8,386 bases of DNA from Achromobacter sp. (lineage in GTDB: Bacteria; Pseudomonadota; Gammaproteobacteria; Burkholderiales; Burkholderiaceae_B). Below are positions 1 to 5,745 of this stretch, in pieces. Both the position numbers and the translations under genes were made by a program. The stretch covers positions 1 to 8,386 of the forward strand of contig DMTA01000331.1 in the NCBI GenBank assembly GCA_003454835.1, written 5' to 3'. Under the pieces are notes generated by a model, which saw only the letters and a list, made by a program, of their open reading frames with translations, was not told where the DNA came from and did not search any database. Each line of letters begins with the position of its first letter. Within the stretch, counting starts at the first letter, position 1.

Positions 1-1098
1 CGCGATGCCGTCGATCACCGACACGATGTCCGAGATCTTCACCGAACTGGCGGAGATTGCGGTCATGGTGCTGACGACTTCCGACACGGTGGCGCCGCCG
101 CGCGACGCCGTTTCCGAGGCGGCCGCGGCGAGCTGGTTGGCTTGCTTGGCGCTGTCGGCGTTCTGCTTCACGGTAGACGACAGTTGCTCCATCGATGCGG
201 CGGTTTCCTCCAGTGAGGCCGCCTGCTGCTCGGTGCGCGAGGACAGGTCGGTGTTGCCCGCCGCGATCTCGCCGGAGGCGGACGCGATGCTGTCCACGCC
301 GGTGCGGATCCGGGCGACCGTGCTGGCCAGGTTGGCGTTCATGGATTCCAGCGCCGCCATCAACTGGCCGATCTCGTCGCGCGAGCGCACGACGATGGTG
401 CTGGTCAGGTCGTTTGCGGCGACGGTGCGCGCCACGCGCACGGCGTCGGATAGCGGGCGGGTGATGCTGCGCGTCAGCAGCACGGACATCAGCAGGCCGC
501 AGACCACCGCGATGGAGCCGATCACGATCATCCACAGGTTTGCAGTACGGTAGGACGCTTCGATCTCGTCGGCCCGCGCGTCGATATCGGCGCGCTGCAG
601 CTCGGACAGGCGATTGATGTTGTCGATGAACTGGCGCGTCGCGGGCACGAACTCCTGCGTGAAGGTCTTGTTGGCCGCGTCCACGTTGCCTTCCTGCTTG
701 GCCTTGAAGATGCCGTCGCGCGTGCGCAGGTAATCCGCGCGCGCCTTGCTGATCCCCTGCCACAGCGCCTTTTCCTCGTCGCTTTCGATCAAGGGTTCGA
801 TCTTCTGCTGCAAGGCCGACGAGTTGCGGGTCGATGCCGCGGCTTCTTCGGTGAAGAAGCCTGCCAGGCTGGCGTCGGCGCTCTTGGCGATCGCAGTGGT
901 CCGGGTGACGCCGGACTGGATGTTGCGCGCCCAGTCGTTGATCAAACGTTCCTTGGTGAGAGAACGCTGCGTCAGCGTTTCGACAGAGTCGTTGATGTTG
1001 GCCAGGCTGACCAGCCCGACGATGCACATGACCATGATCATGGCGAGCAAAATGGTGAAACCACCCGCCAGGCGGGTTCCAAGCTTCATGTTTTTCAT
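1..1098 (-). CDS. methyl-accepting chemotaxis protein, N-terminal 366 codons (cut by window edge)
   Basis: Inner-membrane chemoreceptor that would sense a periplasmic ligand and control the CheA kinase through CheW. My translation of the reverse strand from ATG at 1098 stays open to base 1. Residues about 10-32 form TM1 (ILLAMIMVMCIVGLVSL). About 33-186 form a helical, charged periplasmic sensor resembling the four-helix-bundle type. About 188-209 form TM2 (LWMIVIGSIAVVCGLLMSV). Then come HAMP (about 210-262, with SITRPL and RDEIGQL) and the start of the signalling coiled coil, including a methylation-helix sequence EQQAASLEETAASMEQL near 290-306. The frame stops at VIDGIA, just before where the conserved hairpin tip should lie, so the C-terminal 150 or so residues are outside. 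An SD-like GGAGG lies just upstream of the ATG. Two terminators separate it from the nitrilase operon, so it is probably transcribed alone. The ligand is unknown. Confidence 0.95.
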   Translation of the reverse strand, partial: MKNMKLGTRLAGGFTILLAMIMVMCIVGLVSLANINDSVETLTQRSLTKERLINDWARNIQSGVTRTTAIAKSADASLAGFFTEEAAASTRNSSALQQKIEPLIESDEEKALWQGISKARADYLRTRDGIFKAKQEGNVDAANKTFTQEFVPATRQFIDNINRLSELQRADIDARADEIEASYRTANLWMIVIGSIAVVCGLLMSVLLTRSITRPLSDAVRVARTVAANDLTSTIVVRSRDEIGQLMAALESMNANLASTVARIRTGVDSIASASGEIAAGNTDLSSRTEQQAASLEETAASMEQLSSTVKQNADSAKQANQLAAAASETASRGGATVSEVVSTMTAISASSVKISDIVSVIDGIA

Positions 1099-1151
1099 AC
1101 TGCCTCCGGCGACTTCCAGGGCAAGTGTGAATGCGTGCTCGGGCGGATGCC

Positions 1152-1178
1152 TTGGCGGCGGGATTGCGCCGCCGCCAA
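1152..1178. repeat. 10-bp GC-rich hairpin in the chemoreceptor leader
   Basis: A perfect inverted repeat, TTGGCGGCGG and CCGCCGCCAA, with a 7-nt loop. It lies 54-80 nt upstream of the chemoreceptor ATG, so it would probably be in the 5' untranslated leader. No run of T follows on either strand, so it is not a standard intrinsic terminator. It could be an mRNA-stability or translation-control structure, or a protein-binding dyad. The sequence shows only the symmetry. Confidence 0.5.
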
Positions 1179-1346
1179 ATCAAGCCAGATGCTCGCAAGC
1201 CCCTGGTTATCCGCCCCCAATATTGGTGTCCGTTGTATCTGAGAAGTGCCGCCGGAGAGTTCGGATTTTCGAGGGTTCTCGCGACGGTCGAACGGATGCT
1301 AGCAGTCCGGATTTGGGCCGCATCGGGGGAAATGAAGCCGTTATTG

Positions 1347-1368
1347 ACGCAATCTCCTCGCATTGCGT
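1347..1368. promoter_or_regulatory. dyad ACGCAAT-N8-ATTGCGT, possible regulator site
   Basis: A perfect 7+7 bp inverted repeat with an 8-bp spacer, 249-270 bp upstream of the chemoreceptor start and just past the operon terminators. This is non-coding DNA where the chemoreceptor promoter should lie. The size and spacing suit a dimeric DNA-binding protein, but I recognise no specific regulator. Chance occurrence is possible. Confidence 0.3.
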
Positions 1369-1389
1369 GACGGGCGCCAGCAGCGTTGT

Positions 1390-1407
1390 AAAAAAGCCGC
1401 TACGGCT
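1390..1407 (-). terminator. second (distal) intrinsic terminator of the nitrilase operon
   Basis: Read leftward, a stem AGCCG/CGGCT with a 3-nt loop is followed by six T (A run at 1390-1395 on the plus strand). It lies 36 bp beyond the first terminator and would act as a backup. The stem is short, and alternative pairings with 1405-1420 (GCTGA/TCAGC) are possible. Confidence 0.55.
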
Positions 1408-1434
1408 GACCGAATTCAGCGGCAAAACCCAGGC

Positions 1435-1457
1435 AAAAAAAACGGCCCGAAGGCCGC
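1435..1457 (-). terminator. intrinsic terminator of the transporter-nitrilase-flavoprotein operon
   Basis: Read leftward, the stem CGGCC/GGCCG closes a UUCG tetraloop and runs straight into eight T (A run 1435-1442 on the plus strand). The C(UUCG)G loop is unusually stable. The structure begins about 7 nt after the stop codon of the flavoprotein gene, as expected for a factor-independent terminator of this operon. Confidence 0.85.
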
Positions 1458-1463
1458 AAAACC

Positions 1464-2081
1464 TCAGGTCGGCAACGTCGGCCGCGCCAACTGGAACGTG
1501 TCCGTACTGCGCGCATACCACCCGCCGCCGTGCATGCGGGCAATAAGTCCAAGCGCCGGCGTGTCCACATGCCCGCGTTCGGCATCACGCACGTAGGCGT
1601 CCTCGACATGCGCCCCCAGCACGCGCCCGATAACCACAATTTGCCGAGGGCCGGTCACGACCGTTGCCTGGCTGACACACTCCAGCGACACCGGACTGCC
1701 CTGAATGCGGGGCGGACGCACATGCGTGGCCGGCAAAGCGGTCAAACCGGCCGCGGCCATCTCGTCGACGTCGGCCGGGTAGTCGGCGCAGGTCTGGTTC
1801 ATTTCGCGGACCAGGGATTCCGGCACCAGGTTCACCACGAACTCGCCGTTCTCGATGATGTTGGCGCCGGTGTCCTTGAATTCCCCGCCGGCATGGCGCA
1901 TCAGGCCGATCGCGACCGTCGGCGGCTGATGCCCCATCACGTTGAAGAAGCTGAACGGCGCGGCGTTGACGACGCCTTTACCCGACACGGTGGTGACCCA
2001 GGCGATCGGACGCGGCGTGACGGTCGAGGTGAGGATGTTGTAGACCGTCTGCGCCGGCAAGGCGTTGAAATCGAAATGCAT
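1464..2081 (-). CDS. flavin-reductase-like FMN-binding protein (205 aa)
   Basis: Third gene of the operon. The protein looks like the flavin reductase-like (DIM6/NTAB, split beta-barrel) family, whose members bind FMN and either reduce flavin with NAD(P)H or carry out other flavin-linked steps. Supporting features are TPRPIAWVTTV at 22-32, the following VNAAPFSFFN at 38-47, NGEFVVNLV at 78-86, and a C-terminal RMHGGGWYAR. Its length is normal for the family and no signal peptide is visible, so it should be cytoplasmic. The ATG at 2081 is preceded by AGGAGG lying inside the end of the nitrilase gene, with only 3 bp between the nitrilase stop and this start, so translational coupling is likely. 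No flavin-dependent monooxygenase that it could supply is in the window, so its reaction and its link to nitrile metabolism are open. The family call is firm; the function is not. Confidence 0.9.
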   Translation of the reverse strand: MHFDFNALPAQTVYNILTSTVTPRPIAWVTTVSGKGVVNAAPFSFFNVMGHQPPTVAIGLMRHAGGEFKDTGANIIENGEFVVNLVPESLVREMNQTCADYPADVDEMAAAGLTALPATHVRPPRIQGSPVSLECVSQATVVTGPRQIVVIGRVLGAHVEDAYVRDAERGHVDTPALGLIARMHGGGWYARSTDTFQLARPTLPT

Positions 2082-2084
2082 CGA

Positions 2085-3047
2085 TCAGACCTCCTGCTGC
2101 CCGGCGGCGGCGCCCGTCGCCGAGACCGCGCGCTTTTCCCGGGTGTCCACCTGAAGCTGGAAGACGTCGGGGCGGGCGTAGTGCCCGGACACGTCGAAAT
2201 CGTACTTGCCGCGCAGGATCTGGTTGGGTTCGATGTCCGCGTACAGGATGGTCTCGTCCGAGAAATCCGGACCGGCCAGCACCTCGCCCAGCGGGCCGAT
2301 GATGGCGCTGCCGCCGCGCATCAGGACGGTGTCCGGCACGTCGCCCAGCGCGCATTCGAAGTCCTCGGGGTAGGCGCTGCGGCGCAGGTGCTGGCACGCG
2401 GTCAGCACGTAGCAGCGCCCTTCCAGCGCGATGTGGCGCATGCTGGGCACCCAGGTGTCACGGTCGTCCGCGGTGGGTGCGCAATACAGCGCGACGCCCT
2501 GGCTGTACATGTACATGCGCAGCATGGGCATGTAGTTTTCCCAGCAGATCACCGCGCCAATTTTGCCGTAGGGGGTGTCGATGACGGGCATGGTGGACCC
2601 GTCGCCGAAGCCCCAGATCAGGCGTTCCCCAGCGGTCGGCATCAGCTTGCGATGCTTGCCCGCCAGGCCGGCCTGGCCGTTGAAGTACAGCACGGTGCAA
2701 TACAGTGTGCCGCCGTCGGCCTCGATGCAGCCCATGACCACAAAGCTGTCGGTGTCGGCTGCTGCCTGCGCCACCAGCGCGACTTCCTCGCCGTCCAGGC
2801 GGACGGCCTGCTGATGGTAGGCGGCAAAGGCGTCGCGGCCTTCGGGCTTGCGCATCCCAATGGGCGCGCCGAAGGAGTTGCCCTTCGGGTATCCGCCCAG
2901 GAAGGCCTCGGGAAACACCTGCACGCGGGCGCCCTGCTCGGCCGCCTGCCGGATCAGCGCGGCGGCCTTCTCGGCGCAAGCCATGCTGTCGGTGGGAATG
3001 GACGCCGCCTGGATGACGGCGGCCTTGAAGGTCTTTTGCATGGACAT
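2085..3047 (-). CDS. nitrilase (carbon-nitrogen hydrolase family, 320 aa)
   Basis: Probably hydrolyses an organic nitrile to the carboxylic acid and ammonia in the cytoplasm. The Glu-Lys-Cys triad of the family is visible: Glu47 in FPEAFLGGYPKG, Lys134 in GKHRKLMPT, and Cys168 in VICWENYMP. The CWENYMP form around the cysteine and the ERLIWGFGDGS stretch (141-151) are typical of true nitrilases rather than amidases or ureidopropionases. The later CAPTADDRDTW, HIALEGRCYVL and KYDFDVSGHYARPDVF segments recall the arylacetonitrilase/plant NIT-like group, from memory of the family. At 320 aa it is at the short end, lacking the long C-terminal tail of some nitrilases. The start at 3047 is chosen for its spacing to AAGGAAG about 13 nt upstream; ATG at 3041 is the alternative. 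Second gene of the operon, 33 bp after the transporter. Substrate unknown. Confidence 0.93.
   Translation of the reverse strand: MSMQKTFKAAVIQAASIPTDSMACAEKAAALIRQAAEQGARVQVFPEAFLGGYPKGNSFGAPIGMRKPEGRDAFAAYHQQAVRLDGEEVALVAQAAADTDSFVVMGCIEADGGTLYCTVLYFNGQAGLAGKHRKLMPTAGERLIWGFGDGSTMPVIDTPYGKIGAVICWENYMPMLRMYMYSQGVALYCAPTADDRDTWVPSMRHIALEGRCYVLTACQHLRRSAYPEDFECALGDVPDTVLMRGGSAIIGPLGEVLAGPDFSDETILYADIEPNQILRGKYDFDVSGHYARPDVFQLQVDTREKRAVSATGAAAGQQEV
2090..2095 (-). promoter_or_regulatory. ribosome binding site AGGAGG inside the nitrilase 3' end
   Basis: A perfect AGGAGG, 8 nt before the ATG of the flavoprotein gene and overlapping the last codons of the nitrilase. It fixes the flavoprotein start at 2081 and suggests ribosomes finishing the nitrilase can re-initiate there. 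Confidence 0.8.
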
Positions 3048-3080
3048 ATCTATGCTCGCTTCCTTTTTGTCTCTTTATTG

Positions 3081-4733
3081 TCAGTGGGCCGGATCTTCGT
3101 CGATGGCCTTCGCACGCGTGTTGGGCAGCAGCAGGCTGCCGATGACGCCCACGACCACCATCACCGCCACCGGATACATCAGGCCGCCGAAGATATTGCC
3201 GCTGGCCTGCGCCAGGTAGGTGGCGGTAAAGGGCACGATACCGCCAAAAATGCCGGCGCCGATGTGATACGGGAACGACAGCGCCGTGTAGCGGATGCGC
3301 GCCGGGAACAATTCAACCAGATAGGACGCGACCGGGCCATAGACCATCGCGACGACGGCCGTCATCAGCACCAGGATCAGGATGATGGTGGCGCGGTCGA
3401 TGCGCGCGGGATCCGCCTTTTCCGGATAGCCGGCCGCCGTCAGCGCCTTGGCGTAGGCCGCGCGGTCAAAGCCATTGACGGTGGCGCCCCCCACGCTCAT
3501 CGCGATCTCCTGCCCCGGGATCGGCGCGGCGTATTCAAAGTTGATGCCCTTGCCGACCAGGAATTTCTTGGCCTGCACGCACACCTTCTTGTGGTCGGCA
3601 TGGCTGCCGATCATGGCCGCCTGCAATCCGAAGTCGCACGCGCCGCCGCTGGTGTCCGCATGAACGCGGACCGGCGTCGTCTGCATGGCCTGCGCCAGCG
3701 CCGGATTGCCGGCATTGAGCAACACGTTGAACATCGCGTGGTAACCCACGGCGCCGATGAACAGGCCGGCCATCATGATCCACTTGCGCCCCACCTTGTC
3801 CGACAGCCAGCCGAACAGCACGAAGGTCGGCGCGCCAATGATGAAGCCGATCAGGATCAGCCTGTAGACGGTCGTCTGATCAAGCTGCACGGCCTGCTGC
3901 AGGAAGATCATCACGTAGAACTGGCCGGTGAAGTACGTGGCGCCCTGACCGGCGGTGACGCCGATCAGCGCCAGCAGCACGAGGCGCAGGCTGGGCCATT
4001 GGCCGAACGTTTCCTTGACGGGGTTCTTCGACAGGCGGTTCTGCTGCTTCATGCGCGTGAAGACGGGCGATTCGTGCAGCTTGGCGCGCACGTAGATCGA
4101 AATGGCCAGCATCACGATCGACAGGATGAACGGCAGACGCCAGCCCCACTGGCGGAAGTCCTCGGCGCTCATCGAGGCCTGGACGAGCAGGATGACGACC
4201 AGCGACAGGATCAGGCCGGCTGACGAGGTGATCTGGATCCACCCGGTCAACAGGCCCCGGCGCCGCGGTTCGCAGTGTTCGGCAACGTAGATCACCGCGC
4301 CGCCGTATTCGCCGCCCACCGCCAGGCCCTGCACGACCCGCAGCGTCAGCAGAAGGATCCAGGAGAGGTGGCCCGCCGTCTCATAAGTGGGCAGGCAGCC
4401 GATCAGCACGGTGGCGCCGCCCATCATGACGACCGTGATCAGAAAGGTGTACTTGCGGCCGAGCTTGTCGCCCAGGTAGCCGAACATCACCGCGCCAAGC
4501 GGCCGGATGATGAAGCCCACGGCCAGCGCGCCCAGTGCGGCCAAGAGCGCCACTGTCGGATTGTCCTGCGGGAACAGGACCTGGCTCATGAAGACGGCCA
4601 GCGTTCCGTAGATGAAAAAGTCGTACCACTCGAATAGCGTGCCCAGCGTCGAGGCGACCACGACCTGGCGTTCTTCCTTGCGGCTCAGCGTCGGCCCGGC
4701 GTCGAGCCTGGGCATTGCGACATTTGCTTCCAT
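3081..4733 (-). CDS. major facilitator superfamily transporter, MHS-like, with long periplasmic insert (550 aa)
   Basis: Twelve-TM proton-coupled symporter of the metabolite:H+ symporter (ShiA/ProP/KgtP-like) type in the inner membrane. Signs are FEWYDFFIYG in TM1 (34-43), the TM2-3 loop motif GYLGDKLGRK (85-94) with its second-half copy GWLSDKVGRK (308-317), and LRVVQGLAVGGEYGG in TM4 (131-145). Between TM9 and TM10 lies a hydrophilic stretch of about 100 residues (342-446) with Cys366 and Cys385; by topology it faces the periplasm. This makes the protein about 100 aa longer than standard MHS members (about 430-450). I chose ATG at 4733 because AGGGG lies 9 nt upstream. An upstream in-frame ATG at 4790 would place 19 non-family residues over the promoter/operator. 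First gene of the operon, so it may import the nitrile or a related acid. Substrate unknown. Confidence 0.92.
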   Translation of the reverse strand: MEANVAMPRLDAGPTLSRKEERQVVVASTLGTLFEWYDFFIYGTLAVFMSQVLFPQDNPTVALLAALGALAVGFIIRPLGAVMFGYLGDKLGRKYTFLITVVMMGGATVLIGCLPTYETAGHLSWILLLTLRVVQGLAVGGEYGGAVIYVAEHCEPRRRGLLTGWIQITSSAGLILSLVVILLVQASMSAEDFRQWGWRLPFILSIVMLAISIYVRAKLHESPVFTRMKQQNRLSKNPVKETFGQWPSLRLVLLALIGVTAGQGATYFTGQFYVMIFLQQAVQLDQTTVYRLILIGFIIGAPTFVLFGWLSDKVGRKWIMMAGLFIGAVGYHAMFNVLLNAGNPALAQAMQTTPVRVHADTSGGACDFGLQAAMIGSHADHKKVCVQAKKFLVGKGINFEYAAPIPGQEIAMSVGGATVNGFDRAAYAKALTAAGYPEKADPARIDRATIILILVLMTAVVAMVYGPVASYLVELFPARIRYTALSFPYHIGAGIFGGIVPFTATYLAQASGNIFGGLMYPVAVMVVVGVIGSLLLPNTRAKAIDEDPAH

Positions 4734-4758
4734 GCTTGCTTTCCCCTGTCGTTTTAGA

Positions 4759-4787
4759 TTGATACTGCTGTATGCATTAACTATTAT
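4759..4787 (+). promoter_or_regulatory. sigma-70-like promoter for the IclR-family regulator
   Basis: TTGATA (4759-4764), a 17-bp spacer and TATTAT (4782-4787): five of six matches at each hexamer with ideal spacing. Transcription would start near 4794, leaving a leader of about 100 nt before the regulator ATG. It lies in an AT-rich island in otherwise GC-rich DNA. Predicted from sequence only. Confidence 0.65.
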
Positions 4788-4790
4788 CAA
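4759..4790. promoter_or_regulatory. 32-bp dyad, candidate IclR-family operator over the divergent promoters
   Basis: The arms TTGATA (4759-4764) and TATCAA (4785-4790) are exact inverted repeats, 20 bp apart. The palindrome ATGCAT (4772-4777) sits at exactly the same centre, 4774.5. The left arm is the -35 element of the rightward promoter and the right arm overlaps its -10. A bound regulator would therefore occlude the IclR-gene promoter and probably the transporter promoter. IclR-family proteins commonly bind inverted repeats in the divergent gap beside their own gene, which supports the inference. Binding by this protein is not shown. Confidence 0.5.
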
Positions 4791-4811
4791 AGCTAAGCGC
4801 AGCCGGGAAAA
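4783..4811 (-). promoter_or_regulatory. possible leftward promoter for the transporter-nitrilase operon
   Basis: Read leftward, GATAAT (4788-4783, five of six matches to the -10 consensus) lies 17 bp from a poor -35 element TTTTCC (4811-4806, three of six). The start would fall near 4776 with a leader of about 43 nt. A weak -35 would fit a promoter that needs an activator. Its -10 shares bases with the rightward -10, so the two promoters would exclude each other. Confidence 0.3.
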
Positions 4812-4852
4812 AGCTAGGGGAAACCCGGCGCGGGCCGGAAAAGTGCCGGAAA
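4802..4852. repeat. three GCCGG(G)AAA direct repeats in the IclR-gene leader
   Basis: GCCGGGAAA at 4802, GCCGGAAA at 4834 and GCCGGAAA at 4845. The last two are 11 bp apart and the first is 32 bp from the second, i.e. about one and three helical turns, so all three would face the same side of the DNA. GCCGGG (4802-4807) can also pair with CCCGGC (4824-4829) as a hairpin. The block lies downstream of the predicted start of the regulator transcript and upstream of the transporter promoter. The function is inferred only from phasing. Confidence 0.35.
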
Positions 4853-4893
4853 GGCGCTGCTACACTGCCGCCACGCACACTGTGGAGGCAGCA

Positions 4894-5742
4894 ATGGCAA
4901 GGCCCGCCGGCAAGGCTGAGAAGAATTCGGAACAGGCGCCGGCCACGGCGCGCAGGGGCATCCAATCGATCGAAGTGGGATTCCGGATCCTGGACGTCAT
5001 CCGCAAGACTGGCCGCCCGATGCCGCTGAAGGAGATCGCGGACGCCTGTGCGTTGACCGTGCCCAACGTCCATTACTACCTGGTGAGCTTCCAGAAAGTC
5101 GGCGTGGTGCAGCAGCACGCGGATACCGGTCACTACGGGCTGGGTCCATATGCGTTGCGACTGGGGCTTGCCGCCCTGGAGCAATTCGACGTGTTCACGA
5201 CGGCGCGCCCGATCATGGCCGAGGTGGCCGCCGCCACGGGTCACACCGTGTTCTTGGGCGTGTGGGGCAACAAGGGCCCGACGATCGTCTACCGCGTCGA
5301 AGGCAGCCGCAGCCGGCCGCTGCTGGAATTGCGCGTGGGCACGGTGATGCCGCTGCTGTCGTCCGCGCTGGGCCGCAACTTCCTGGCGCACCTGCCCGAT
5401 GCGCTGACCCGCGAGCTGCTGGAACAGGAGATGGCCTCCTCCGTGCCCGAAAGCCACGGCGGCACCGCCGGCAATGCCTACACGATGGCGGACGTGCAGG
5501 CCATTCGCGACGAAGTGCAGAAGCACCACATCAGCCGCTGCCGCCACGCGCTGCTACCGCATTTCACGTCGTTGTCCGCGCCCATCTTCGACATGCTGGG
5601 CGAAATGAAGGCGGCCATCACACTGATGGGACCGGTCGGCGCGGTGGACGACGACCTGGAATCCGAGACCGCGCGCCTGCTCAGCGAAAAAGCCCGCTCA
5701 ATCTCGGCGACGGCGGGCTGGGTGGATCCTGAGGCGCGCTAA
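4894..5742 (+). CDS. IclR-family transcriptional regulator (282 aa)
   Basis: DNA-binding regulator with an N-terminal winged helix-turn-helix (about 22-85, including LKEIADACALTVPNVHYYL and a wing ending GHYGLGPYALRLG) and a C-terminal effector-binding domain (about 95-275, with PTIVYRVEGSRSRPLLELRVG and MPLLSSALGRNFLAHLPD). This order and length are normal for IclR proteins. The ATG at 4894 follows GGAGG by 5 nt; the open frame extends upstream to 4612, but that part overlaps the transporter gene and has no family sequence. The gene is divergent from the transporter-nitrilase-flavoprotein operon, whose control is its most likely job, plus autoregulation through the shared region at 4759-4790. 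Repressor or activator cannot be told from sequence; the effector may be the nitrile, its acid or a downstream metabolite. It converges with the Bug gene, with 3 bp between the stops. Confidence 0.93.
   Translation: MARPAGKAEKNSEQAPATARRGIQSIEVGFRILDVIRKTGRPMPLKEIADACALTVPNVHYYLVSFQKVGVVQQHADTGHYGLGPYALRLGLAALEQFDVFTTARPIMAEVAAATGHTVFLGVWGNKGPTIVYRVEGSRSRPLLELRVGTVMPLLSSALGRNFLAHLPDALTRELLEQEMASSVPESHGGTAGNAYTMADVQAIRDEVQKHHISRCRHALLPHFTSLSAPIFDMLGEMKAAITLMGPVGAVDDDLESETARLLSEKARSISATAGWVDPEAR
5687..5719 (-). terminator. candidate intrinsic terminator of the Bug gene, inside the 3' end of the IclR gene
   Basis: Read leftward, AGCCCGC and GCGGGCT form a 7-bp stem around a 15-nt loop, followed by five T (A run 5687-5691 on the plus strand). 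It lies 27-59 bp past the stop of the leftward Bug gene and within the last codons of the IclR gene. Stem plus T tract fits a factor-independent terminator; the large loop lowers confidence. Confidence 0.5.
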
Positions 5743-5745
5743 GCG

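Noticed and set aside
1207..1214. GCGGATAA on the minus strand as a flagellar sigma-28 -10 element for the chemoreceptor
   Set aside because: The -10 matches 7 of 8 bases, but no TAAA- or TCAA-like -35 lies at the right distance (ACGG is found). Another candidate, TCAA with 16 bp to CCCGATGC (1320-1347), is also too poor to list.
1217..1226. Palindrome CCAATATTGG, and near it TGCTAGCA (1297-1304)
   Set aside because: Short palindromes of this size are common by chance and neither has a second copy or a clear position relative to a promoter.
746..1546. Plus-strand frame of 266 codons opposite the chemoreceptor N-terminus and its upstream region
   Set aside because: Runs through the terminators and the non-coding gap, lacks family sequence, and lies opposite the receptor's TM1 and sensor domain.
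1530..4223. Very long plus-strand open frame of 897 codons opposite the operon
   Set aside because: It is antisense to three genes with clear family motifs. Its translation is low-complexity, rich in His, Arg, Asp and Gly, with no domain, typical of the mirror frame of GC-rich coding DNA. No ribosome site or promoter supports it.
4734..4790. Upstream ATG (4790) for the transporter adding 19 residues
   Set aside because: It would lie over the promoter and dyad, has no ribosome site, and the added residues do not resemble the family; ATG at 4733 has AGGGG at 9 nt.
4777..5547. Minus-strand frame of 256 codons opposite the IclR gene
   Set aside because: Shadow of the IclR gene; also overlaps the divergent control region, which would make no sense for a coding sequence.
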